DNA of 34,428 bases, from NCBI RefSeq assembly GCF_001676615.1, contig NZ_LYXZ01000015.1, positions 1 to 34,428 on the forward strand, written 5' to 3'. The notes under the pieces were generated by a model. The model saw only the letters and a list, made by a program, of their open reading frames with translations. It made no database searches and was not told the DNA's origin. Numbering within the stretch: the stretch's first letter is position 1; each line of letters opens with the position of its first letter. Shown piece by piece: positions 15,472 through 23,325 of the stretch. The DNA comes from Labrys sp. WJW (GTDB lineage: Bacteria; Pseudomonadota; Alphaproteobacteria; Rhizobiales; Labraceae). The position numbers and the translations under genes were made by a program.

Positions 15472-17325
15472 CTATGACCGCCAGAACCACCGCCTGCCTG
15501 GTTTGGCCGGCTTGCCGGGTTCGAGCAGAAAATTGGTGAGCTTGGGATAAGTCTGGCCAGACCAGGTGATCGCATAGTTCCAGTCCCGGACGAGACGGCG
15601 GAACCGGGTCTCGTTGGCCTCGGTGACCTCGACGAAGAGAAGCGGGCGACAGCGTTCTATGGTGGCCGCAAGCCCCCCCAGCACCTTCAGCTCCATGCCC
15701 TCGACATCGATCTTGATGAAATCGAAGCTGTGCCCGGCGAAGAGGTCGTCCCCCTTGGCGATCTGCACCGCGCCTTCCTCGGCCTGACGGATCACCGTGC
15801 CGCCCGTATTGTGCTTGCTGTAGGTGAAGGTCTGCCCGACGCCGGCCTGGTCGCTCAGGGCGGTCCCGAGGAAGGAGAAGTCGACATTGGTCAGACTGTT
15901 CAAGGCGCAATTGATGCGCAGGCATGCCGCGGCACCCGGTTGCGGCTCGATCGGCACGATCATGCGGGCATCGGCGAATTTGCCCAGGAAGACCGTGTGA
16001 TTGCCGAGATGCGCGCCGACATCGAGGATAGTGGCCTTGGCGGGAAGATGCGCTCGAATGCGCTCCAGCTCTTCGGCTTCGTAGAATTGCCCGCTGGCAT
16101 GAAAGGCCTGCACCGAATCCGCCTCGTCATTGACGAGGAAGCTCACGCGCTCGGCCCGGTAGTCGAACGACATCACGCTGCCGTCGACACGACTGATGCG
16201 ATTGGGCCTGGCATCGGGCCTGTCGTCCGAAGCGACAGCGATCGAATCGAGCCAGAAATTGGGATAGCGGTTGTCGAAGGATTCCGACTTCTCCCAATCG
16301 GGTAGAGCGTTGCCCGATAGGAGGCCGCGGTGGCGGAATTCGAGATCGACGACCTCGCTGCCGCGGGTTTGCGCCTCAAAGCGTATTCGACGCCTGCCCG
16401 CGCCCTCGAAATCATAGGAACCGATCTCCTGGCCATCGACGATCACGCTGAAGCCGGGGCGGTCCGACAGGCGATTGCGCCGCTCGGCTACGCCGGCCGG
16501 GGTCAACTCGACATCAAAAGTCAGTTTCGTCGGCGCCTTCAGTCCGAGCTTCAGCTGGACCAGCGACGTGTAGCCCTCCGTCACGGGCCGCCCGTTCTGA
16601 AGAGAAAAGCCGCGTGCCAATAGAGGCGGGGGTTCATTGAGCTTGCCCTGGAAGTCGATTCCAACAGGGAGCTTGAAATTTTCCTCGATGCGATCGAATC
16701 GACGCGCGGGGAATTTTTGCACGTTGTAGCGCTGCAGCCACCAATCATCGCCTTCCATGTTGAAGGCGGGGCGATCGCTGCGTTGGAAATAGGCCGTCGC
16801 GCCCGTGATACCGTGCGGGTGGAAGCCATCGTCCTGCATCAGGAAGCGATAGAGATTGTTGATCGTGGGGATGTGGATGTCGTCGACGATCAGGATGCCG
16901 CCCGCCTTGAGGCGCTCGTAAAAGGCGAAATACTCCAGCTCCGGAAACGGATAACCATGGGGGCCATCGATCAGGACGATGTCGACGTCATGCTTGAGCG
17001 GGTTCGCAAAAATCGTGCGCTGCGTCGGCCCGAAGACCCAATTCACATTGTTTTTCAGTCCCGGGAACCCCAGGGCGAAATTGACGCTCGAATTCTCCTC
17101 GGCCTTGTCGTCGTAACAATAGGCGGTGTGCTCTTGTGCGTAATGCGAGAACAGGATCGTGGAGGCGCCGCACCCCGTCTCGACGGAGCGCAGGGGCCGT
17201 CCCTTGAAATGGTCCCTCAGGTAATACTCCATACGCTCGAGCGGTCCGGTCGTGAGGGTACCGGCTCGGTGGGCGCCACCGCGTTTGTTCTGGTAGCGGA
17301 CAATATCGTGGACGAGATCGGGCAT
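15472..17325 (-). CDS. Double methyltransferase: N-terminal class I domain fused to FkbM-family domain
   Basis: A 617-residue protein with two SAM-dependent domains. The first (residues about 30-185) has SVETGCGASTILFS and DIVLIDGPHGYPF followed by ILIVDDIHIP. The second (about 415-600) is FkbM-like: TILDVGAHLGNHTVFLGK (432-449), IEPQPGAAACLRINCALN and FIKIDVEGMELKVLGG. The middle (about 240-365) looks rich in beta strands. FkbM enzymes usually O-methylate sugars or natural products. Beside a polysaccharide exporter it may cap or modify an exported glycan. ATG start; weak GGGAC upstream. Confidence 0.85.
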   Translation of the reverse strand: MPDLVHDIVRYQNKRGGAHRAGTLTTGPLERMEYYLRDHFKGRPLRSVETGCGASTILFSHYAQEHTAYCYDDKAEENSSVNFALGFPGLKNNVNWVFGPTQRTIFANPLKHDVDIVLIDGPHGYPFPELEYFAFYERLKAGGILIVDDIHIPTINNLYRFLMQDDGFHPHGITGATAYFQRSDRPAFNMEGDDWWLQRYNVQKFPARRFDRIEENFKLPVGIDFQGKLNEPPPLLARGFSLQNGRPVTEGYTSLVQLKLGLKAPTKLTFDVELTPAGVAERRNRLSDRPGFSVIVDGQEIGSYDFEGAGRRRIRFEAQTRGSEVVDLEFRHRGLLSGNALPDWEKSESFDNRYPNFWLDSIAVASDDRPDARPNRISRVDGSVMSFDYRAERVSFLVNDEADSVQAFHASGQFYEAEELERIRAHLPAKATILDVGAHLGNHTVFLGKFADARMIVPIEPQPGAAACLRINCALNSLTNVDFSFLGTALSDQAGVGQTFTYSKHNTGGTVIRQAEEGAVQIAKGDDLFAGHSFDFIKIDVEGMELKVLGGLAATIERCRPLLFVEVTEANETRFRRLVRDWNYAITWSGQTYPKLTNFLLEPGKPAKPGRRWFWRS

Positions 17326-17402
17326 GATGTCCCGACCCTACGCGACGGGCGCACGCACGATCAATGCCCGAATGAGGGACATCGAACCAATCGTCTGCTC
17401 GA

Positions 17403-17954
17403 TCAGGATGCCCGCCGCCGTTGAGGTTCGACATAGGTGGAGAAGATGTGGTCCCAGAAAGAGGTGACCACGCCGTAATTGCCTTCTTCGCCGCGATAAT
17501 GATGCACCATGTGGGCCAGACGCAGGCGATAGAGCAGGCTGCCCGGCTTCGACTGCCAGTGATGCGAGGCGTGGTGCACCAGCATATAGGCGACATAACC
17601 GAGCAGGATGCCGCTGGTGAAGCCGCCGGCAAAGGCATGATTGGCGAAATAGAGCGGCACGTAGAACACCAGGAAGATCAAGCCGACACTCAGGAAGGAC
17701 GGCGCGCCGATCATGCCGTTGGGCTCCTGGTGATGGGCATCGTGCATGCGGTCGAAGAAGGGAACCGCGTGGTAGACCCAGCGATGCACCGCATATTCCA
17801 CGAAAGTCCAGCCGATGCAGCCCAGCACGAAAGCCATCGCCCAGATGCCGACGGCAGTGGCGTCATGCTGCAGAAGAGTCAAGAGTAGCAGGCCGAAGGC
17901 CGCAGCAGGGCAGAGTACAAAATCGCCAAAATAGAGAATTTTGTTCAAACGCAT
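17403..17954 (-). CDS. Fatty acid hydroxylase/sterol desaturase superfamily membrane protein
   Basis: A 183-residue, four-helix membrane protein with the di-iron histidine set: HRWVYH (His57, His62), HDAHH (His71, 74, 75), HHASHH (127-132) and HMVHHY (148-152). Relatives include the sphingolipid 2-hydroxylases of the FA2H/Scs7 type and carotenoid or sterol oxygenases. With a ceramide locus 5-15 kb away, hydroxylation of a ceramide acyl chain is an attractive but unproven role. I prefer the ATG at 17954; a GTG at 17975 would add seven residues. It precedes the double methyltransferase gene by 77 bases on the same strand. Confidence 0.82.
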   Translation of the reverse strand: MRLNKILYFGDFVLCPAAAFGLLLLTLLQHDATAVGIWAMAFVLGCIGWTFVEYAVHRWVYHAVPFFDRMHDAHHQEPNGMIGAPSFLSVGLIFLVFYVPLYFANHAFAGGFTSGILLGYVAYMLVHHASHHWQSKPGSLLYRLRLAHMVHHYRGEEGNYGVVTSFWDHIFSTYVEPQRRRAS

Positions 17955-18073
17955 GCGCTTCACCGTTCGATGCACTTTGGAAGCTGGAGCATATTTCTCC
18001 GCGATTGCGACAGTTTGAGGACAGAATGCTGCGTCCTAGCAGCGCGCTTCGCCCTTCACACCGTCGATCGCCG

Positions 18074-18170
18074 AGAGCAAAAAAGAGTTCAGGGTTGAAC
18101 GCCCTTTGCTCCAACTCTCAATTTCGATGCGTCCTTGCGATTCTTGCCGATACGGGCGAATCGCAAGGAC
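18074..18170 (+). repeat. Dispersed palindromic repeat, copy 3 (two modules)
   Basis: Module two comes first (18074-18111: AGAGCAAAA...GTTCA/TGAAC...TTTGCTC). Module one follows, with GTCCTTGCGATTC (18131-18143) matching GAATCGCAAGGAC (18158-18170) as a perfect 13-bp stem. It fills most of the 250-base gap between two minus-strand genes. No T-tract, so it is not a plain terminator. Confidence 0.7.
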
Positions 18171-18205
18171 ACTCCAGCAGAACTCCAAGGCAAAAATCAT
18201 GCCGT

Positions 18206-19900
18206 CTATGACGCGGCCTCCAGCCTGCAGGGCTCCAGTTCGATCCGCCGCATCGGCCCCAGGCCGGCTGGTTCGCGATGCGCCACCACGATGAAGCTCG
18301 TATGCGGCAGGGCCGCCCGCAGCGCCGAGAACAATTGAACCTCGGCACCGCCGTCGAGGGCACTTGTCGGTTCGTCCAGCACGGCCCAGTCCGGCTGCGC
18401 CAGCACCAGCCGGGCAAGCGCCAGGCGCTGCTGCTCGCCGCCGGAGAGGCCGAGCGGCGGCGCCTCCTCGTCGAGTTCCTGCAGCCGGTGTTCGAGGCCG
18501 ACCAGCCTGAGGACCTCGACATAGGCTTGCCGGGACAGCGCCGCCGGATCCTGCGGATAGGCCAGGACGGTCCGCAGATCCGCCAGCGGCAGATAGACCG
18601 CTTGCGGCAGGAAGGCGATCCGCTTGCCGGCCGGCAGGGCCACCCTGCCCTCGCCATGCGGCCAGAGGCCGGCCATCGCCTTGATCAGCGTGCTCTTGCC
18701 GATGCCCGACGCGCCGGTCAGCCAGGCATTCTCGCCCCGCTCCAATCTCATATCCGCCAGGATGTTGAGGGCGCGCCCATCGGGCGTGGCCAGGGCGAGT
18801 CCCTGGACTGAGAGGTGATCGAGCCCGCTCCTGCCGGCCTGGACGCCTTCGCTCTCGGGGGCCGGCGCCAAGGCAGCGAGGAAGCCGTCGAGACGGCGTA
18901 TGGCTGCGGCGAGTTCGGCCAGGTTGCGATAGGAGAAGATGAACCAGGACAGGGTGGTGACCACGTTCTGGAAGGCCGAAGCCAGCTTCATCAGCCCGCC
19001 CAGCGCGACATGCCCGGCAAGATAGGCGGGCAAGGCGAGAAACATCGGGATGCGCAGCACCGTGCTGTGATAGGGCCTGGTGAAACATCCCAAAATGAGA
19101 TCGCGATTCATCAACGCCCGCCAATTGCGCATGATGGCGCCGAAGCGGGCGTCCAGCATGCGCCTTTCGGCAGGCTCGCCCGCCATCAGCGCCACAGCGT
19201 CGGAGGATTCGCGCAGGCGTGCGAGCGCGAAGCGGAAATCGGCCTCCCGGCTTTGCTGCTGCGCATTGAGCGCCAGCAGCGGACCGCCGAGCCAATGGGT
19301 GAGCCCGCTGGAGATCAGCACATAGACCGGGGCGGCCCACACCATATAGCGCGGGATCTCCACCGCCATGCCGAACAGGGTGAAGGCCAGCGGAAAGGAG
19401 GACAGGGACCACAGCAGGGCGACATAGGATACCAGTCCCACGATGCTGGTGACGACCTCCAGCCCCTCCTCGGTGAACTTGTCGACGAAGAGGCGGCAGT
19501 CCTCGGCGATACGCTGGTCGGGATTGTCGGGTGCGGCATTGGTCTGGCGAAGCCGCACATGCGTCCCGCCGTCGAGCCAACGGTCGAGCGCAGCCGAGGT
19601 CAACGCGTGACGCCAGCGGATCTGCACGCTCTTGCGCAGATAGACCGCCGACAGATAGACCGCCGCATTGATGGCGATCAGCAGGCCGAACACGCCGATC
19701 TGGTTGACGGCCGCGGCAGCGTCCCGTTTTTCGAGGGCACCGTAGAACTGGGCATTCCAGTCGATCAGCCGCAGGCTGATATAGACGCTGCCCAGATTGA
19801 GGCCGAGAACCACGGCAAGCAAGGCAAGGCCCGTGCGGCCCCCCGGGCCGGCGACGCACAGGCGCAACAATCGCCACGCCTGGCTGAAAATCCGTGGCAT
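18206..19900 (-). CDS. ABC half-transporter, permease-ATPase fusion (YddA/SbmA-like)
   Basis: A 564-residue protein: an N-terminal six-helix exporter-fold domain of the SbmA/BacA-YddA type (LGSVYISLRLIDWNAQFYGALEKRD, IRWRHALTSAALDRWL, NPDQRIAEDCRLF) and a C-terminal ATPase with Walker A TGASGIGKST, signature LSGGEQQRLALAR and Walker B WAVLDEPTSALD. It probably works as a homodimer. Its place downstream of a haem/siderophore receptor gene and a HemS-like gene suggests a role in iron-compound movement across the inner membrane. The ATG at 19900 has GAAAGG upstream, 14 bases after the preceding stop; longer frames are not family-like. Confidence 0.87.
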   Translation of the reverse strand: MPRIFSQAWRLLRLCVAGPGGRTGLALLAVVLGLNLGSVYISLRLIDWNAQFYGALEKRDAAAAVNQIGVFGLLIAINAAVYLSAVYLRKSVQIRWRHALTSAALDRWLDGGTHVRLRQTNAAPDNPDQRIAEDCRLFVDKFTEEGLEVVTSIVGLVSYVALLWSLSSFPLAFTLFGMAVEIPRYMVWAAPVYVLISSGLTHWLGGPLLALNAQQQSREADFRFALARLRESSDAVALMAGEPAERRMLDARFGAIMRNWRALMNRDLILGCFTRPYHSTVLRIPMFLALPAYLAGHVALGGLMKLASAFQNVVTTLSWFIFSYRNLAELAAAIRRLDGFLAALAPAPESEGVQAGRSGLDHLSVQGLALATPDGRALNILADMRLERGENAWLTGASGIGKSTLIKAMAGLWPHGEGRVALPAGKRIAFLPQAVYLPLADLRTVLAYPQDPAALSRQAYVEVLRLVGLEHRLQELDEEAPPLGLSGGEQQRLALARLVLAQPDWAVLDEPTSALDGGAEVQLFSALRAALPHTSFIVVAHREPAGLGPMRRIELEPCRLEAAS

Positions 19901-19914
19901 GACCAGCCTTTCGT

Positions 19915-20646
19915 TCAATCGCGGCGCGCAAGGACGGCAGCCGGACCGCGCACCACCAGCCCGATCAACTCGCCCCGCACATTCTCGGCCAGCAATTCGA
20001 CCCCATCCGACCCGGCCCTGTCGACCCGCATTCGCCAACGCCCGACCGCGCCGGCACGCAGATGCAGGTGAAAATCGGGCTGCATGACATTGATGAAGCC
20101 CATGGCCGGCTTGACCGTCTCGATGTTGCCGGACCAGGCCTGCCTGAGTCCGTCGCGGCGCAATTCGATGGCAACAGGCACAGCGGCGCAGCGGGCCACC
20201 TCGAAGGGAATCGAACCCGGATCGTCTTCCGGCACGTCCGTCCGCGTCACCGGTATGACAGGGTCGGCCGCCTCGGCCGCCATGCCGCGCAGTTCGGCGA
20301 GACCGGCCTCGAAGGGGTCGAGCCCGTCGAGGCCGACCAGGCTGAACAGCACCGCCCCGTCCCTGCCATGGAAGTCGAGGCGCGGCAGTGCCTTGTCCTT
20401 CATGCGGCCGGTGCGGTCGAGGATGACGGCGCCGAGTGTCGTCGTATCGATGTCGGCATCATGGGCTAGGCCCGCCAACCGCACCTTGAGGCCGGAGCGT
20501 TCGACCCGATCGACGGCACCGATGCGTTCATGGGTGGCGCCGTCATGACTGGTGGTGAGCATCACCCGCCCCAGGCGCCCTGCCGTTTCCAGGACGTCGG
20601 CAGCATGATGCAACAAGCGTTCGCGCTGATGTCGTTGCTGGTTCAT
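19915..20646 (-). CDS. HemS/ChuX-like haem-handling protein, short form
   Basis: A 243-residue protein. The C-terminal half (WSGNIETVKPAMGFINVMQPDFHLHLRAG...GVELLAENVRGELIGLVV) follows the HemS pattern of a conserved 'VNVMDPDFNLHLR'-like stretch. HemS proteins bind or degrade haem in the cytoplasm. At 243 residues it is shorter than the two-repeat HemS (about 350) and longer than ChuX/HutX, so activity is uncertain. It begins 9 bases after the TonB receptor stop, with GAGGACC as the ribosome binding site, so it is co-transcribed. Confidence 0.7.
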   Translation of the reverse strand: MNQQRHQRERLLHHAADVLETAGRLGRVMLTTSHDGATHERIGAVDRVERSGLKVRLAGLAHDADIDTTTLGAVILDRTGRMKDKALPRLDFHGRDGAVLFSLVGLDGLDPFEAGLAELRGMAAEAADPVIPVTRTDVPEDDPGSIPFEVARCAAVPVAIELRRDGLRQAWSGNIETVKPAMGFINVMQPDFHLHLRAGAVGRWRMRVDRAGSDGVELLAENVRGELIGLVVRGPAAVLARRD

Positions 20647-20655
20647 GGGAGGTCC

Positions 20656-22986
20656 TCAGAAGGTGATGTTGGCGCCGAGCTTGAAGGTGCGGCCGGCGGC
20701 CGTCTGCAATTCGAGCGGATTGGAGAAGGCGACGCTCGAGCTTGCCGTCTGGCTGTAGGTCGTGGGCATCGGCCAGCGGAAATAGCGCGTATCGGCTATG
20801 TTGAGGATGCCAGCCCGCAGCGTGATGTTCTCGCTCGGTTTCCAGCTTCCAAGGATATCGAACACGGCATAGCCGCCGGGCTTGAAGAGGTTGGGAGCGC
20901 TGGTGCGGCTGACCTTGGAGGCAAAGGTGCCGATCATCTCGACTTCCAGCCCGTGCTCCGGCTTGGTCCAGCGCAGGCTGGCGACGGCCGTGAGGGGGCT
21001 GGCGCCATTGAACGGGGTCCACGGCGCGTCGCGCGTCGTCTTCTGGTTGCCGTGCTGATAGGTAAGGCTGAAGCTCGAACCCCAGTTTTCGGCCCATTGC
21101 ACTTCGGCGGAGCCTTCGATGCCGGTCAACCGGACCTTGGCGCGATTGGCCCAGGTATAGTCGACCCCCGAACCCGAACTGGCCGGGATCTCCACGAAAT
21201 TCTGGATGAAGTTGGTATAGTCTGCATGGAAGGCCGACAGGGAGAAATAGCCCCAGCCGTGGCGCCCGCGCAGCCCCGCCTCGAAGGAGCGGACCCGCTC
21301 GGGCTTCAGATTGGGCGCCGGCACGAGATTGTTGTCCGGCTGGCCCGAGGAGGAGCCGGTATAGAGCTCCTCGGCATTGGGCATGCGGAAGCCCTCGGCA
21401 TAGAGGCCGTACACCGAATAGGTCTCATTGAGCTTGTAGATGATGCCGAGCTTCTTGGTCAGCGCCGATTCCTCGCGCTGCCTGAGCACATAGCCGGGCA
21501 CCGGCCGATAGTCGGACTTGGGCTTGGGCGTAATCTGGTTCCAGGAATAGCGCAGCGCCGGCGTGATCAGCAGCTTGCCGTCCAGCAGGCTGATTTCGTC
21601 CTGCACGAAGGCGTCGAGCCTCTTGGTGTTGGAATCGGCGAAGTTCCAGGTGTAGGGCACGACGGTGGAGTTGGAGACCGGCACGCCGCCCGGGGTGAAC
21701 ACGCGGGTGGTGCGATTGCGGACATAGTCGGTGTAGCCATATTCACCGTCGAAGCCCCAGACCACCTTGTGGTCGCTGCGCCCGAGCTTGAAGGATGAAT
21801 CGATCTGCAGGCCGGCCTGCAGGAAGCGCTGCCCGAACTCGGTGACGTTGTCCTGATATTGCTGGTTACCATTGGCGAGGGTGCGATGTTCGCGGCTGGT
21901 GACCTCGCGGCGCTGCGGCGACCAGGTGATGTTCCAGCGTATCTGGTCGGCGAAGGCGTATTCTGACTTCCACAGGCCGTCGAGCGCGATGCGGTAGCGC
22001 GTCAATTCCTGGCTTCCTGTCCAGGAATGGATGAAAGGCAGCAACGGCGGATTGGGATTGGTGGGCGTGCGCACCGTGGTCGGGCCGCGATTGTAGAGGG
22101 AGTCGACATCCCTGTTGCGGTCGAAGATCTCGCCGGTGAGCTTGAGTTCCAGAGATTCGGTCGGGCGCCAGACGACCTTGGCGAGGAAGTTCTGCCCCAG
22201 TTCGTCCAGCGGGTTGAAGGTGCCGCAATCGATGGCACCATATTCGACCCAACGCGGACAGCCATAGCGGCCGCCATCGGCCCGGGCGCGCGAGAGCTTG
22301 GCCTCGTTCGCCTTCTTGATCGAATAACCCAGCAGGATCTCGAGATTGGGAGAGACCCGCCAGGCACCGAGGGCGGTGTTCACCAGCGCCTTGTTGTAGC
22401 TGTCGAAATTGGTACTCGCCTCCAGCCCCCAATTGCGCCCTTCCTTGATGACGTCGGCAGGATCCTTGGTGGTAAAGGCGACCAGGCCGCCGACAGCATC
22501 CGTGCCATAGAGCGCCGAGGCCGGCCCTCGAATGATCTCGACCGATTTGACGAAGGGCAGGTCGACGAAGTCGCGCGTGCCGTCGGTGTTGCCGTCGAGG
22601 ATGCGCGAGCCGTCGACGCGCATCTGGATGCGGTTGCCCCCCACGCCTCGAATGGTGAAACCGCCATTGCCGCCGAAGGGATCGGTGCTGGAGCTGTTGC
22701 GGCTGACATTGATACCCGGCTCGTAGCGGGTGAGGTCGTCGATGTCGCGCACCATGTGCGACTTCAACTCCTTGTCTGAAATCACCGTCACCGAGGCCGG
22801 CACGTCCAGGAGCTGGCGTTTGGCCCGCTCTGCCACGACGGTAACCGGGTCCAGCATCACCGGCTCCTCAGCCGCGCCGCTCTGCGCGACCGGCTGTCCC
22901 TGTGGCGGCTTGCGCTCCTCGGCGCGCGCCGCCGACATGCAGCCCCCAAGAATGAGGCCCACAGCCAGAACGATCCTCGTCTCCAT
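20656..22986 (-). CDS. TonB-dependent outer-membrane receptor, haem/haemoglobin type
   Basis: A 776-residue outer-membrane protein. A signal peptide (METRIVLAVGLILGGCMSAARA) is followed by the TonB box region (DPVTVVAERAKRQLLDVPASVTVI), the plug domain (IRGVGGNRIQMRVDGSRI, GPASALYGTDAVGGLV) and a beta barrel ending in phenylalanine-rich KLGANITF. The sequence FRMPNAEELYTG...NLVPAPNLKPERVRSFE corresponds to the FRAP and NPNL boxes of haem receptors. The ATG at 22986 has a GGGGG site upstream; a start 15 codons earlier is less likely. The first gene of a three-gene iron operon. Confidence 0.9.
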   Translation of the reverse strand: METRIVLAVGLILGGCMSAARAEERKPPQGQPVAQSGAAEEPVMLDPVTVVAERAKRQLLDVPASVTVISDKELKSHMVRDIDDLTRYEPGINVSRNSSSTDPFGGNGGFTIRGVGGNRIQMRVDGSRILDGNTDGTRDFVDLPFVKSVEIIRGPASALYGTDAVGGLVAFTTKDPADVIKEGRNWGLEASTNFDSYNKALVNTALGAWRVSPNLEILLGYSIKKANEAKLSRARADGGRYGCPRWVEYGAIDCGTFNPLDELGQNFLAKVVWRPTESLELKLTGEIFDRNRDVDSLYNRGPTTVRTPTNPNPPLLPFIHSWTGSQELTRYRIALDGLWKSEYAFADQIRWNITWSPQRREVTSREHRTLANGNQQYQDNVTEFGQRFLQAGLQIDSSFKLGRSDHKVVWGFDGEYGYTDYVRNRTTRVFTPGGVPVSNSTVVPYTWNFADSNTKRLDAFVQDEISLLDGKLLITPALRYSWNQITPKPKSDYRPVPGYVLRQREESALTKKLGIIYKLNETYSVYGLYAEGFRMPNAEELYTGSSSGQPDNNLVPAPNLKPERVRSFEAGLRGRHGWGYFSLSAFHADYTNFIQNFVEIPASSGSGVDYTWANRAKVRLTGIEGSAEVQWAENWGSSFSLTYQHGNQKTTRDAPWTPFNGASPLTAVASLRWTKPEHGLEVEMIGTFASKVSRTSAPNLFKPGGYAVFDILGSWKPSENITLRAGILNIADTRYFRWPMPTTYSQTASSSVAFSNPLELQTAAGRTFKLGANITF

Positions 22987-23095
22987 TCCAAACCCCCGAA
23001 GTAAATCCCCGGGCGCATAAACACGATGCAAATAATTTAAATCAAGAACAAATATTGAATTGTCATATTATTTTTAAATCTTCAATTTACGCCAA

Positions 23096-23114
23096 TTTTT
23101 ATTATTCTCATTCA
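23096..23114 (-). promoter_or_regulatory. Candidate Fur-type site upstream of the TonB receptor gene
   Basis: On the minus strand this reads GAATGAGAATAATAAT, with two adjacent hexamers (GAGAAT, AATAAT) each one base from the Fur unit GATAAT. Position about 110 bases upstream of the receptor start. Rhizobia also use Irr and RirA, so the regulator is not certain. Confidence 0.4.
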
Positions 23115-23242
23115 CGCAACTTCAAATAAGAATACGTTGAAACTGCGCGGGGCCAGAATTGCCTGAGACGGGCTATCGAAAGCTCCCGTCCTGACCGGCC
23201 AGCACCTGGCGTCAAATGACCGCCCCGCTTTGAATTCCTATA

Positions 23243-23263
23243 AATCATTGATATTGAATCATT
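23243..23263 (+). promoter_or_regulatory. Direct repeat AATCATT, candidate iron-regulator site
   Basis: AATCATT at 23243-23249 recurs at 23257-23263, separated by GATATTG, in the AT-rich leader of the siderophore-interacting protein gene. ATCATT resembles the inverted Fur hexamer. Only the repeat itself is certain. Confidence 0.35.
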
Positions 23264-23325
23264 TAATTGGAAGCGCTAGGTGGAATTCGCATTTTTCCGA
23301 TATCCATCCGTGAGTTTTCGCCACC

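Larger units (their letters stand above)
22987..23325. promoter_or_regulatory. AT-rich divergent control region of the iron genes
   Basis: A 339-base gap between the divergent TonB receptor and siderophore-interacting protein genes; 23030-23115 and 23230-23275 are very AT-rich. Contains the Fur-like sites listed separately. No gene is visible. Confidence 0.6.

Noticed and set aside
18036..19931. 631-residue open frame overlapping the ABC half-transporter
   Set aside because: Same strand, other frame; Arg/Gly-rich with no motif, whereas the overlapping frame has all ABC motifs.
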